From the NCBI RefSeq assembly GCF_014649995.1, contig NZ_BMUC01000001.1:803102-867101 (forward strand): a DNA stretch of 64,000 bases, in the 5' to 3' direction. A program made the position numbers and the translations under genes. The stretch comes from Streptomyces griseoflavus. Its GTDB lineage: Bacteria > Actinomycetota > Actinomycetes > Streptomycetales > Streptomycetaceae. Each line of letters begins with the position of its first letter. Within the stretch, counting starts at the first letter, position 1. Below, one piece after another: positions 1 through 7,832 of the stretch. Under the pieces are notes generated by a model. The model searched no databases and had not been told where the DNA came from. It saw nothing but the letters and a program-made list of their open reading frames with translations.

Positions 1-554
1 CGTCGAAGGTCCCCGCCTACGAGTCGGCGCTGGCACCGACGTACAAGCACCACGCGGTGGTGGGCACGGTCGGCCTGTGGAGCAAGTACCCGATGACCGA
101 CGTGAAGGCGGTCGACATCCGCCTCGGCTGGAAGCGCGCGATGCGTGCCACGGTCTCCTCACCCGCCGGTCAGGTCGCGGTCTACGTCGCCCACCTGCCC
201 TCGGTCCGGGTGAAGATGGAGGCCGGCTTCACGGCCCGGCAGCGCGACAAGAGCGCCGACGCGCTGGGCGAGGCCATCGCCGGTGAACCCCTGCCGAACG
301 TCGTCCTGCTCGGCGACCTGAACGGCACGATGAACGACCGCGCCCTGAACGCCGTCACCTCCCAGATGCGCTCCACCCAGGGCGCCGTGGGCAGCGGTTT
401 CGGCTTCAGCTGGCCGGCGTCGTTCCCGATGGCGCGGATCGACCAGATCCTGGTCAGGGGCGCCGAACCGGAAAGCTCCTGGACCCTCCCGGCCACCGCC
501 AGCGACCACCTCCCGGTCGCGGCCCGCGTCAGACTCACGACACCGTCCGACTGA
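1..554 (+). CDS. Endonuclease/exonuclease/phosphatase family protein, C-terminal part
   Basis: Only the last 183 codons are present; the reading frame is open from base 3 and the start lies left of the window. The fragment carries two hallmarks of the EEP (DNase I-like) fold: LLGDLNGT, the metal- and substrate-binding GDxN motif, and ASDHLPV near the C-terminus, the catalytic SDH motif. Family members are metal-dependent phosphodiesterases or nucleases, and many Streptomyces versions are secreted or membrane-anchored; the N-terminus that would decide this is missing. The gene is convergent with nadE. The substrate cannot be inferred. Confidence 0.85.
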   Translation, partial: SKVPAYESALAPTYKHHAVVGTVGLWSKYPMTDVKAVDIRLGWKRAMRATVSSPAGQVAVYVAHLPSVRVKMEAGFTARQRDKSADALGEAIAGEPLPNVVLLGDLNGTMNDRALNAVTSQMRSTQGAVGSGFGFSWPASFPMARIDQILVRGAEPESSWTLPATASDHLPVAARVRLTTPSD

Positions 555-599
555 ACGGCCCCCGACGGTGGGGGCACGGGGCGCTCCACAGCCCCGGTG

Positions 600-617
600 C
601 CCGCCGGCGCCGGCGGG
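600..617. terminator. GC-only palindrome between convergent genes
   Basis: Perfect 18-bp palindrome (CCCGCCGGC and its complement) 46 bp after the EEP-family stop codon. With no loop it would fold with a few central bases unpaired. It is a candidate terminator for the EEP gene; the adjacent dispersed repeat (638-720) belongs to the nadE side. Confidence 0.4.
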
Positions 618-637
618 GGCGTTCCCGCGCCCGGCGC

Positions 638-720
638 CGCACCACCCACCCACCGCAGGCGCTACCCGAGCTCCCACCGCATGGAAAGCTGCGCCGCAGG
701 CATACGACCGACCACCGTCA
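638..720 (-). repeat. Dispersed repeat element, single-unit copy, starting at the nadE stop codon
   Basis: Read on the minus strand, this segment starts with the nadE TGA and continues CGGTGGTCGGTCGTATGCC, then one 41-bp unit (679 up to 705 region) starting TGCGGCGC and ending GGGTAGCGCC, then TGCGGTGGGTGG. The same layout, with three 41-bp units, follows the gene ending at 54996. Unlike simple GC-rich sequence the two copies share long identical stretches and the same position relative to a stop codon. Confidence 0.75.
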
Positions 721-2484
721 GCCGCCCGTCCGCGCCCCCTCGCGCCACCCGTTGGTGATCGGCAGACGGCGGTCCTTGCCGAACCCCTTCGGGGAGATCT
801 TCGTGCCCGGCGGGTACTGCCGCCGCTTGTACTCCGCCCGGTCCACCATCCGCAACGTCTTCGCCACCAGCTCCGCGTCGAACCCGGCCGCGACGATCTC
901 GTCGGCCCCCCGGTCCCGGTCCACGTACAGCGCCAGGATCGCGTCCAGCACCGGATAGTCCGGCAGCGAGTCCGTGTCCACCTGTCCCGGCCGCAGCTCC
1001 GCGCTCGGCGGCTTGGAGATCGAGTTCTCCGGGATCGGCGGCGTCTGCCCCCGCTCCGCAGCCGCCCGGTTGCGCCACTCCGCCAGCTGGAACACCGACG
1101 TCTTGTACACGTCCTTGATCGGCCCGTACGCCCCGACCGAGTCCCCGTACAGCGTCGAGTACCCGACCGCCAGCTCCGACTTGTTCCCGGGGGCCAGCAC
1201 GATGTGCCCCTCCTGGTTGGAGATCGCCATCAGCAGCGTCCCCCGCAGCCGCGACTGCAGGTTCTCCTCCGCGAGCCCCGTCAACCCCAGCGACCCCATG
1301 TACGCGTCGAACATCGGCTCGATCGCGACGGTCCGGAAGTTCAGCCCCGTCCGCCGCGCCAGCTCCGCCGCGTCGCCCTTCGAGTGCTCCGAGGAGTACT
1401 TCGACGGCATGGACACGCCGTACACGTTCTCCGCGCCCACCGCGTCACAGGCGATCGCGGCGACCAGCGCCGAGTCGATCCCCCCGGACAGCCCGATCAG
1501 CACGGACCGGAACCCGTTCTTCGTGACGTACGCGCGCAGCCCCACGACCAGCGCGGAGTACACCTCCTCGTCGTCGTCGAGCCGCTCGGCGTACCCCCCG
1601 GCGGGCTCCGCCGCGTACGCCGGCACCGGCTCCTCGGACAGCACGAGCCGGTCGATGCGCAGCCCGTCGTCGACCACTCCCACCGGTGCGTCGGCGACGC
1701 CCGCCGGCAGCTCCAGGTCGACCACGACACACGCCTCGGCGAACTGCGGCGCACGCGCCACGACCTCGCCTGCACCGTCCACCACGATGGAGTCCCCGTC
1801 GAAGACGAGCTCGTCCTGCCCGCCCGTCATCGCCAGGTACGCGGTCGTGCACCCGGCTTCCTGCGCCCGCTTGCGCACCAGTTCCAGCCGGGTGTCGTCC
1901 TTGTCCCGCTCGTACGGCGAGGCGTTGATGGACAGCAGCAGTCCGGCCCGTGCCGAGCGCGCCGCCGGCACCCGGCCCCCGTCCTGCCACAGGTCCTCAC
2001 AGATGGCGAGGGCGACATCCACACCGCGCACCCGCACCACCGGCATGGTGTCGCCGGGCACGAAGTACCGGAACTCGTCGAAGACGCCGTAGTTCGGCAG
2101 GTGGTGCTTGGCGTAGGTCAGCGCCACCTCACCCCCGTACAGCACGGCCCCCGCGTTCTGCGGCGCACCGGCCGGCTGCCCGTACCGGGGCTGGGCGGCG
2201 GCGCTGCGGTCGAGGTAGCCGACGATCACCGGAAGCTCCCCGAAGCCCTCCTCGGCGAGCCGCGCGGCGAGGGAGCGCAGCGCCGCACGGGAGGCTTCGA
2301 CGAAGGTCGACCGGAGGGCGAGGTCCTCGACGGGGTACCCGGTCAGCACCATCTCGGGGAACGCCACGAGGTGCGCTCCCTGTTCGGCGGAGTGCCGGGT
2401 CCAGCGGACAATCGTTTCGGCGTTGCCGGCGAGGTCACCGACGCGCGAGTCGATCTGGTTCAGGGCGAGACGTAGTTGAGGCAC
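718..2484 (-). CDS. nadE: Glutamine-dependent NAD+ synthetase
   Basis: Catalyses the last step of NAD synthesis: nicotinate adenine dinucleotide, ATP and glutamine to NAD+. The N-terminal ~270 residues are a nitrilase-type glutaminase with Glu in FPEMVLTGYP, Lys in TYAKHHLPNYG and the nucleophile Cys in VALAICEDLW. The C-terminal half is the ATP-pyrophosphatase synthetase with the P-loop IGLSGGIDSALV. About 588 aa, usual for the two-domain form. The start chosen is the GTG at 2484 (protein VPQLRLALNQ), because homologues begin there; a TTG 21 bp further upstream (2505) is also in frame and has no better ribosome site. Convergent with the EEP gene; its TGA is the first base triplet of the dispersed repeat. 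Confidence 0.95.
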   Translation of the reverse strand: MPQLRLALNQIDSRVGDLAGNAETIVRWTRHSAEQGAHLVAFPEMVLTGYPVEDLALRSTFVEASRAALRSLAARLAEEGFGELPVIVGYLDRSAAAQPRYGQPAGAPQNAGAVLYGGEVALTYAKHHLPNYGVFDEFRYFVPGDTMPVVRVRGVDVALAICEDLWQDGGRVPAARSARAGLLLSINASPYERDKDDTRLELVRKRAQEAGCTTAYLAMTGGQDELVFDGDSIVVDGAGEVVARAPQFAEACVVVDLELPAGVADAPVGVVDDGLRIDRLVLSEEPVPAYAAEPAGGYAERLDDDEEVYSALVVGLRAYVTKNGFRSVLIGLSGGIDSALVAAIACDAVGAENVYGVSMPSKYSSEHSKGDAAELARRTGLNFRTVAIEPMFDAYMGSLGLTGLAEENLQSRLRGTLLMAISNQEGHIVLAPGNKSELAVGYSTLYGDSVGAYGPIKDVYKTSVFQLAEWRNRAAAERGQTPPIPENSISKPPSAELRPGQVDTDSLPDYPVLDAILALYVDRDRGADEIVAAGFDAELVAKTLRMVDRAEYKRRQYPPGTKISPKGFGKDRRLPITNGWREGARTGG

Positions 2485-2564
2485 GCGCCCCAGTGTAATC
2501 GTCAAACCGACACGATGTCTCGGAGTCCCGGTATCGCCACGGCCCTCGGCCCTCCGGAGCCCCG

Positions 2565-3191
2565 CTACGGCCGGCGGGCCGCGGCCCCCCGGTCCTCCAG
2601 CATCTCCGCCATCAGCGCGATCTCCGACTCCTGCGCCTCCACCATCCCCCGCGCCAGCCGCTTCTCGACCCCGACCTCACAGGCGCTCACGCACCCCTGC
2701 GCCATGTGGACCCCACCCTTGTGGTGGTCCGTCATGAGCTGGAGGTAGAAGATCTCCGCCTGCTTCCCGTTCAGCGTCCCCAGCCGCTTCATCTCGGCGT
2801 CGGTCGCCATCCCCGGCATCAGCGCCCCGTCCTCGCCGGAGGCGCTGTCGCCCATGCCCATCCAGGCCATGGGTGGCTCCGCGGACACCTTGGGCAGCTC
2901 CCACAGGTCGAGCCAGCCGAGCATCATGCCCCGCTGGTTGGCCTGCGTCTGGGCGATGTCGTAGGCGAGCCGCCGGACCTCCTCGTCGTCCGTCCGGTCC
3001 CGCACGGTGTACGACATCTCCACGGCCTGCTGATGGTGCACGGCCATGTCCCGGGCGAACCCGGCGTCCGCCGAGTCCGCGGCCGGTACGACGGTCGACG
3101 ACCCCTCGTCCCCGGCCACCGCGTAGGTGATCGCACCGGTCGCGACGAGCGCCGTCACCGCGGCCCCCACGATCAGCGGGAACTGCCTCAC
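2565..3191 (-). CDS. DUF305 family exported protein
   Basis: 208 aa from the GTG at 3191, with an N-terminal membrane/signal segment (FPLIVGAAVTALVATGAITYAVAG) and a DUF305 domain. Characteristic His/Met-rich helices are visible: FARDMAVHHQQAVEMS near the start and LMTDHHKGGVHMAQ later, plus many Met between. DUF305 is a ferritin-like four-helix bundle; some members bind copper, and the His/Met pattern here would suit a metal. The GTG start overlaps the TGA of the DUF3105 gene by 4 bases (GTGA), so the two are translationally coupled. An ATG at 3212 is possible but would overlap more. Metal binding is inference. Confidence 0.85.
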   Translation of the reverse strand: MRQFPLIVGAAVTALVATGAITYAVAGDEGSSTVVPAADSADAGFARDMAVHHQQAVEMSYTVRDRTDDEEVRRLAYDIAQTQANQRGMMLGWLDLWELPKVSAEPPMAWMGMGDSASGEDGALMPGMATDAEMKRLGTLNGKQAEIFYLQLMTDHHKGGVHMAQGCVSACEVGVEKRLARGMVEAQESEIALMAEMLEDRGAAARRP

Positions 3192-3850
3192 TTGCTCAGT
3201 CCGTTGGTGCACGCGGCCCCGGGCTCGGGGGTCTGCTCACCCTGGACGAACTTCTGGAGGAACGCGTCCACGGCCGGGTCGTCCGCCCCGGTCACCGCAC
3301 GCTGGTGCCCCCAGGCGGTCAGCAGCAGCGGCTCCTTCTGCCCGTCCACCGGGCTCATGAACGTGTACGGCGTCTTCTTCACCTTCGCCGACAGCGCGTC
3401 CACGTCGGCCTTGCCGGCGTCGCCGTTGTACGTCACCCACACGGCACCGTGCTCCAGCGAGTGCACGGCGTTGGTGTTGTTGATCTCATCGGGGTAGACG
3501 TCCCCGTCGCAGTTCATCCACACGGGGTTGTGGTCACCGCCCACGGGGGGAGTGGCGGGGTAGTCCACGGCCTTGGTCACGTGGTTCCGCCCCAGCTCGC
3601 CCTTCCAGGCGCGCACGCCGTCCTTGTCGGTGACGAACTTGCCCGCGCCCTTCGCGTCACTCGCCGTGCTGCCGCCGTCGTCCGACTGCGACTGGACGAG
3701 CACCACACCACCGACGGCGAGCCCGGCGACGACCGCCACGCTGGCGGCGATGACGAGGATCCGGTTGCGGCGCTCGCGGGCCTTCTCGGCGCGCCGCATC
3801 TCCTCTATGCGTGCCGTGCGTGCCGCGCTGCTCTTCTTGGCGGAGCCCAT
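3188..3850 (-). CDS. DUF3105 membrane-anchored protein
   Basis: 220 aa. The N-terminus is basic and helical (residues 1-28, many Arg/Lys/Glu), followed by one transmembrane segment (ILVIAASVAVVAGLAVGGVV) and a ~150-residue extracytoplasmic DUF3105 domain with the family pattern VGGDHNPVWMNCDG, LEHGAVWVTY and TAWGHQ. Function of DUF3105 is unknown; conserved His and Cys may bind metal. It is the first gene of a coupled pair with the DUF305 protein, which recurs in actinobacteria. The ATG at 3850 has a GAAGGACA ribosome site; a much longer frame upstream runs through tandem repeats and is not coding. Confidence 0.85.
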   Translation of the reverse strand: MGSAKKSSAARTARIEEMRRAEKARERRNRILVIAASVAVVAGLAVGGVVLVQSQSDDGGSTASDAKGAGKFVTDKDGVRAWKGELGRNHVTKAVDYPATPPVGGDHNPVWMNCDGDVYPDEINNTNAVHSLEHGAVWVTYNGDAGKADVDALSAKVKKTPYTFMSPVDGQKEPLLLTAWGHQRAVTGADDPAVDAFLQKFVQGEQTPEPGAACTNGLSK

Positions 3851-4334
3851 GGAGTGTCCTTCGGGGAGGCGGGGGACGAACGGATCAGCTGATCGTAATA
3901 GGGAAGGTGGGCGAGTCGTAGAGGGCACCGGAATCCGACCCGAACCGGAACCCGACCCGAACCGGAACCCGACCCGAACCGGAACCCGACCCGACCCGAA
4001 GGTCCGTGCCTTCGAGGGGAGGGGGACGTCGTCCACTGCGAGGGCGCGGCCGGTTCCGCCCCCCGCTGGGCATCTCGCCGCGACCGCGGGGCCCGGGCTC
4101 CGCGACACCCTCGCCCGTGACGCGCACGGACCCGAACAGGCAAGATGGACACCGGAGCGGTACACCTGTCGTGTGCGAGGCGTTCGCCCCGCCGCCGGTC
4201 GGCCGATCAAGGTCGGCAACGCGTATGAAACGCTGGTGTGGTGGGATGCCCGTGTGCCCGCTCGGACGCCCGCCCGCCTCCCGTGGCGCGGGCGCGGACA
4301 GGCGGCCTGACCGGCAAGGATGGGGAAGCGGAAG
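3851..4334. other. 484-bp intergenic region with tandem repeats, upstream of glnA2
   Basis: Divergent spacer between the DUF3105 gene and glnA2. It holds the 17-bp tandem array at 3934-4001 and otherwise GC-rich sequence. I see no GlnR-type box (GTnAC-n6-GAAAC pairs) and no convincing ORF with a ribosome site. Confidence 0.6.
3934..4001. repeat. 17-bp tandem repeat, four units
   Basis: Four head-to-tail 17-bp units, CCCGACCCGAACCGGAA: the first has one change (T at 3934), units 2 and 3 (3951-3967, 3968-3984) are identical, and the fourth (3985-4001) has diverged in its last third. The period is not a multiple of three, so it would shift frame if translated. It lies between divergent promoters. 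Confidence 0.9.
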
Positions 4335-5696
4335 ATGGACAAGCAGCAGGAGTTCGTGCTCCGGACGTTGGAGGAGCGCGACATCCGGTTCGTGCGCCTG
4401 TGGTTCACCGACGTGCTGGGCTTCCTCAAGTCCGTGGCCGTCGCCCCCGCCGAGCTGGAGCAGGCGTTCGACGAGGGGATCGGCTTCGACGGCTCCGCCA
4501 TCGAGGGATTCGCCCGGGTGTACGAGTCCGACATGATCGCCAAGCCGGACCCGTCGACGTTCCAGATCCTCCCCTGGCGCGCCGAGGCCCCCGGCACGGC
4601 CCGGATGTTCTGCGACATCCTGATGCCGGACGGCTCCCCGTCCTTCGCCGACCCGCGCTACGTCCTCAAGCGTGCCCTCGCCCGCACCTCCGACCTGGGC
4701 TTCACCTTCTACACCCACCCGGAGATCGAGTTCTTCCTGCTGAAGGACAAGCCGCTGGACGGCAGCCGCCCGACCCCCGCGGACAACTCCGGCTACTTCG
4801 ACCACACCCCGCAGAACGTCGGCATGGACTTCCGCCGCCAGGCGATCACCATGCTGGAGTCGATGGGCATCTCGGTGGAGTTCTCCCACCACGAGGGCGC
4901 CCCCGGCCAGCAGGAGATCGACCTGCGCTACGCGGACGCGCTCTCCACGGCGGACAACATCATGACGTTCCGCCTGGTCATGAAGCAGGTGGCGCTGGAG
5001 CAGGGCGTCCAGGCGACCTTCATGCCCAAGCCCTTCTCCGAGTATCCGGGCTCCGGCATGCACACCCACCTCTCCCTCTTCGAGGGCGACCGCAACGCGT
5101 TCTACGAGTCCGGTGCCGAGTACCAGCTGTCCAAGGTCGGCCGCTCCTTCATCGCCGGCCTGCTGCGGCACGCGGCGGAGATCTCCGCGGTCACCAACCA
5201 GTGGGTCAACTCCTACAAGCGCATCTGGGGCGGCTCGGAGCGCACCGCGGGCGCCGGCGGCGAGGCCCCCTCGTACATCTGCTGGGGCCACAACAACCGC
5301 TCGGCCCTGGTCCGGGTGCCGATGTACAAGCCCGGCAAGACCGGCTCGGCCCGCGTGGAGGTCCGCTCCCTCGACTCCGGCGCCAACCCCTACCTGGCCT
5401 ACGCCCTGCTCCTCGCGGCCGGCCTGAAGGGCATCGAGGAGGGCTACGAGCTCCCGCCGGGCGCCGAGGACGACGTCTGGGCCCTCTCCGACGCGGAGCG
5501 CCGCGCGCTCGGCATCGAACCCCTCCCGCAGAACCTGGGCGAGGCCCTGGCCCTGATGCAGCGCAGCGACCTGGCCGCCGAAACCCTCGGCGAGCACGTC
5601 TTCGACTTCTTCCTGCGCAACAAGAAGCAGGAGTGGGAGGAGTACCGCAGCGAGGTCACCGCATTCGAGCTGCGGAAGAACCTGCCGGTTCTCTGA
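4335..5696 (+). CDS. glnA2: Glutamine synthetase-like ligase, GlnA2 type (gamma-glutamylpolyamine synthetase)
   Basis: 453 aa, type I glutamine synthetase fold. GS signatures are present: GFDGSAIEGF (beta-Grasp), PEIEFFL (metal), SGMHTHLSLF and the ATP-site region KPGKTGSARVEVR. It lacks the adenylylatable NLYDLP tyrosine motif: the equivalent region reads LGIEPLPQNLG. In S. coelicolor the orthologue-like GlnA2 (SCO2241) is reported to glutamylate polyamines rather than ammonia; assignment here rests on sequence resemblance and position. Start: ATG 4335 has GGGGAAG at good spacing; an ATG 15 bp upstream (4320) has none. No GlnR box seen upstream, fitting a role other than primary ammonium assimilation. 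Confidence 0.85.
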   Translation: MDKQQEFVLRTLEERDIRFVRLWFTDVLGFLKSVAVAPAELEQAFDEGIGFDGSAIEGFARVYESDMIAKPDPSTFQILPWRAEAPGTARMFCDILMPDGSPSFADPRYVLKRALARTSDLGFTFYTHPEIEFFLLKDKPLDGSRPTPADNSGYFDHTPQNVGMDFRRQAITMLESMGISVEFSHHEGAPGQQEIDLRYADALSTADNIMTFRLVMKQVALEQGVQATFMPKPFSEYPGSGMHTHLSLFEGDRNAFYESGAEYQLSKVGRSFIAGLLRHAAEISAVTNQWVNSYKRIWGGSERTAGAGGEAPSYICWGHNNRSALVRVPMYKPGKTGSARVEVRSLDSGANPYLAYALLLAAGLKGIEEGYELPPGAEDDVWALSDAERRALGIEPLPQNLGEALALMQRSDLAAETLGEHVFDFFLRNKKQEWEEYRSEVTAFELRKNLPVL

Positions 5697-5710
5697 CGCG
5701 CGCTCGCACA

Positions 5711-5743
5711 CCGGGGCCGGGGGTCGTCGACCGCCGGCCCCGG
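5711..5743 (+). terminator. Hairpin after glnA2
   Basis: 10-bp perfect stem CCGGGGCCGG / CCGGCCCCGG with a 13-nt loop, 14 bp after the glnA2 stop. No T-tract, as usual for Streptomyces terminators. Confidence 0.6.
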
Positions 5744-5852
5744 CTGCTGTGCGGGCGCCTTCGCGGCACGGAAACGGAAGATCTCGTTCCGTAACGGTAC
5801 GGAGCCTTGCCAGTCACTCGGGCGTGGCCCTACTGTCGCGACAGGAGCAGAA

Positions 5853-5866
5853 AGAAAGCGCTTTCT
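5853..5866. promoter_or_regulatory. LacI-family-type operator palindrome
   Basis: Perfect 14-bp palindrome AGAAAGCGCTTTCT with a central CG, 149 bp before the pectate lyase ATG. LacI-family repressors of sugar utilisation commonly bind such CG-centred, A/T-flanked palindromes. It differs from the CTTGCA-type sites at malE and the amylase, so the regulator is probably not MalR. Confidence 0.55.
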
Positions 5867-6014
5867 CGCCGATGGGTCCGGCTCACCCCGCCCCCTCTCA
5901 TCGGTCTTACTGTCATGCCCATGACAGCGGCAGGACAGCAGCAGGCTCAGCAGCAGCTCAGTGCTCTGCACGCCCCCTCACCCCCTGACTCAGAGAACGG
6001 AAGGCGAAGACGAG

Positions 6015-7565
6015 ATGAGACGATCAGTCGCCGTGCGGCTCTCCGCATTACTGGCCACGGGAGCCCTCGCCGCCGCGACCGGCGTGGCCATGTCGACGTC
6101 CACGGCATCCGCCGCGACGGGAGGTGTCACCGGCTACGCCACCCAGAACGGCGGGACCACCGGCGGCGCGGGCGGCCAGACGGTCCGTGCCACCACCGGT
6201 ACCGCGATCCACCAGGCCCTGTGCGGCCGGGCCAGCAGCTCGACCCCGATCATCATCCAGGTCGAGGGCACCATCAATCACGGCAACACCGCCAAGGTGT
6301 CCGGCAGCAGCTGCAACACCGCGGCCGGCGTGATCGAGCTCAAGCAGATCAGCAACGTCACGATCGTCGGTGTCGGCAGCGGTGCCGTCTTCGACCAGCT
6401 GGGCATCCACATCCGGGAGTCCAGGAACATCATCATCCAGAACGTGACGGTGCGGAACGTCAAGAAGTCCGGCTCGCCCACGTCGAACGGCGGCGACGCC
6501 ATCGGCATGGAGAGCGACGTCCGCAACGTGTGGGTCGACCACACCACGCTGGAGGCGTCCGGCGGGGAGTCCGAGGGCTACGACGGCCTGTTCGACATGA
6601 AGGACAACACCCAGTACGTCACGCTGTCCTACAGCATCCTGCGCAACTCCGGCCGCGGCGGGCTCATCGGCTCCAGCGAGAGCGACCGCTCCAACGGCTA
6701 CGTCACGTTCCACCACAACCTGTACCAGAACATCGACTCCCGTGCGCCCCTGCTGCGCGGCGGCATCGCGCACGCCTACAACAACCACTACAAGAGCCTG
6801 AACGAGTCCGGGATCAACTCCCGGGCCGGCGCCCGCGCCAAGGTGGACAACAACTACTTCGAGGACTCCAAGGACGTCCTCGGCACCTTCTACACCAGCG
6901 AGGCCGGCTACTGGCAGGTCAGCGGCAACATCTTCGACAACGTGACCTGGTCCTCCCGGAGCGGCGACAACAACCCGGCCGGACCGAACCCGACGTCGAA
7001 CACCTCGGTGAGCATTCCGTACGCCTACACCCTCGACGCGGCCAACTGCGTGCCGAGCGTGGTGAGCCAGACGGCCGGCGCCAACAAGGGCCTGAAGGTC
7101 TCGGACGGCAGCTGCACCCCGCAGAACCCGGGCCCGACCGACCCCGGTCCGACGGACCCGGACCCGGACCCCACCGACCCGGACCCGACCGACCCGCCCA
7201 CCGGCACCAACCTCAGCCTCACCGCGGGCGCCGACGGATCCTCCAAGGCCGACGGCACCAGCTACGGCAACGTCCGTGACGGCAACCTGAGCACCTACTG
7301 GTCGCCGTCCGGCTCGACCGGCTCCGTCTCGGTCAAGTGGGGCTCCGCCACCACGGTCTCCAAGGCCAACGTCCGGCTCGCCTCCGGCTCGGGCACCATC
7401 GGCTCCTACCGTGTCCTCAACCACGACACGGGCGCCGTCCTGGCCTCCGGCAGCGGATCGGGCGTCATCAGCTTCGCCCCGACGTCCCTGAAGAAGATCA
7501 CCTTCGAGATCACCAGCGCCAACGGCACCCCGAGGATCGCCGAGTTCGAAACCTACGCGAGCTGA
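6015..7565 (+). CDS. Secreted pectate lyase (PL1) with C-terminal carbohydrate-binding-like domain
   Basis: 516 aa, exported. Signal peptide MRRSVAVRLSALLATGALAA ending near TASAATGG (about residue 35). The catalytic right-handed beta-helix spans ~40-370 and shows the PL1 motifs VWVDHTTL (vWiDH) and RAPLLR (RxPxxR, holding the catalytic arginine). A Pro/Asp/Thr linker (GPTDPGPTDPDPDPTDP) joins it to a ~110-residue C-terminal beta-sandwich resembling discoidin/F5-8C or CBM-type modules. It cleaves de-esterified pectin by beta-elimination outside the cell, feeding saprophytic growth on plant material. Start ATG 6015 is preceded by GGAAGG. It stands alone, with an operator-like palindrome upstream and a strong hairpin downstream. 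Confidence 0.92.
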   Translation: MRRSVAVRLSALLATGALAAATGVAMSTSTASAATGGVTGYATQNGGTTGGAGGQTVRATTGTAIHQALCGRASSSTPIIIQVEGTINHGNTAKVSGSSCNTAAGVIELKQISNVTIVGVGSGAVFDQLGIHIRESRNIIIQNVTVRNVKKSGSPTSNGGDAIGMESDVRNVWVDHTTLEASGGESEGYDGLFDMKDNTQYVTLSYSILRNSGRGGLIGSSESDRSNGYVTFHHNLYQNIDSRAPLLRGGIAHAYNNHYKSLNESGINSRAGARAKVDNNYFEDSKDVLGTFYTSEAGYWQVSGNIFDNVTWSSRSGDNNPAGPNPTSNTSVSIPYAYTLDAANCVPSVVSQTAGANKGLKVSDGSCTPQNPGPTDPGPTDPDPDPTDPDPTDPPTGTNLSLTAGADGSSKADGTSYGNVRDGNLSTYWSPSGSTGSVSVKWGSATTVSKANVRLASGSGTIGSYRVLNHDTGAVLASGSGSGVISFAPTSLKKITFEITSANGTPRIAEFETYAS

Positions 7566-7571
7566 CGCGTA

Positions 7572-7600
7572 CCGGGGGCCGCTCTCGGGGCGGCCCCCGG
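7572..7600. terminator. Strong hairpin between pectate lyase and DUF397 gene
   Basis: Perfect 11-bp stem CCGGGGGCCGC / GCGGCCCCCGG with loop TCTCGGG, 7 bp after the pectate lyase stop and just before the stop of the convergent DUF397 gene; likely serves both. Confidence 0.75.
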
Positions 7601-7603
7601 GCC

Positions 7604-7774
7604 TCAGCCGGCGGTGCGCTCCACGAAGCTGCTCCACGCGGCGGACGTGAGCGTGAGCCGGGGCCCGTCCGGGACCTTGGAGTCCCGGACGGGCACGGTA
7701 CCGGGGGTGGTCGCGACCTCGACGCAGTCGTTCGGGTTGCTGCTGTCGCTGTAGCTGCTCTTGAACCAGTTCAG
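7604..7774 (-). CDS. DUF397 domain protein, start uncertain
   Basis: About 56 aa of a clear DUF397 domain: LNWFKSSYSDSS, NDCVEVA, VPVRDSK, AWSSFV. These small proteins abound in Streptomyces and usually sit beside an XRE-type regulator, often in morphogenesis or signalling loci; no partner is here. No ATG/GTG/TTG lies in frame near the N-terminus. The best in-frame candidate is a CTG at 7774 with AGGAG 7-9 bases upstream. The sequence just there contains a tandem GAACT GAACT; deleting one copy would restore GTG AAC TGG TTC, a normal-looking start. So either a non-standard start or a 5-bp duplication has damaged the gene. Confidence 0.65.
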   Translation of the reverse strand: MNWFKSSYSDSSNPNDCVEVATTPGTVPVRDSKVPDGPRLTLTSAAWSSFVERTAG

Positions 7775-7832
7775 TTCACTTCTCCTGCTTCCGAATCCTC
7801 CCGGACGATCTCTGACCGCCGGAGCCGGGGGC

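Larger units (their letters stand above)
5697..6014. other. Pectate lyase upstream region
   Basis: 318 bp between glnA2 and the pectate lyase gene. Beyond the glnA2 hairpin it contains a 14-bp operator-like palindrome (5853-5866). No ORF with coding character seen. Confidence 0.6.
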
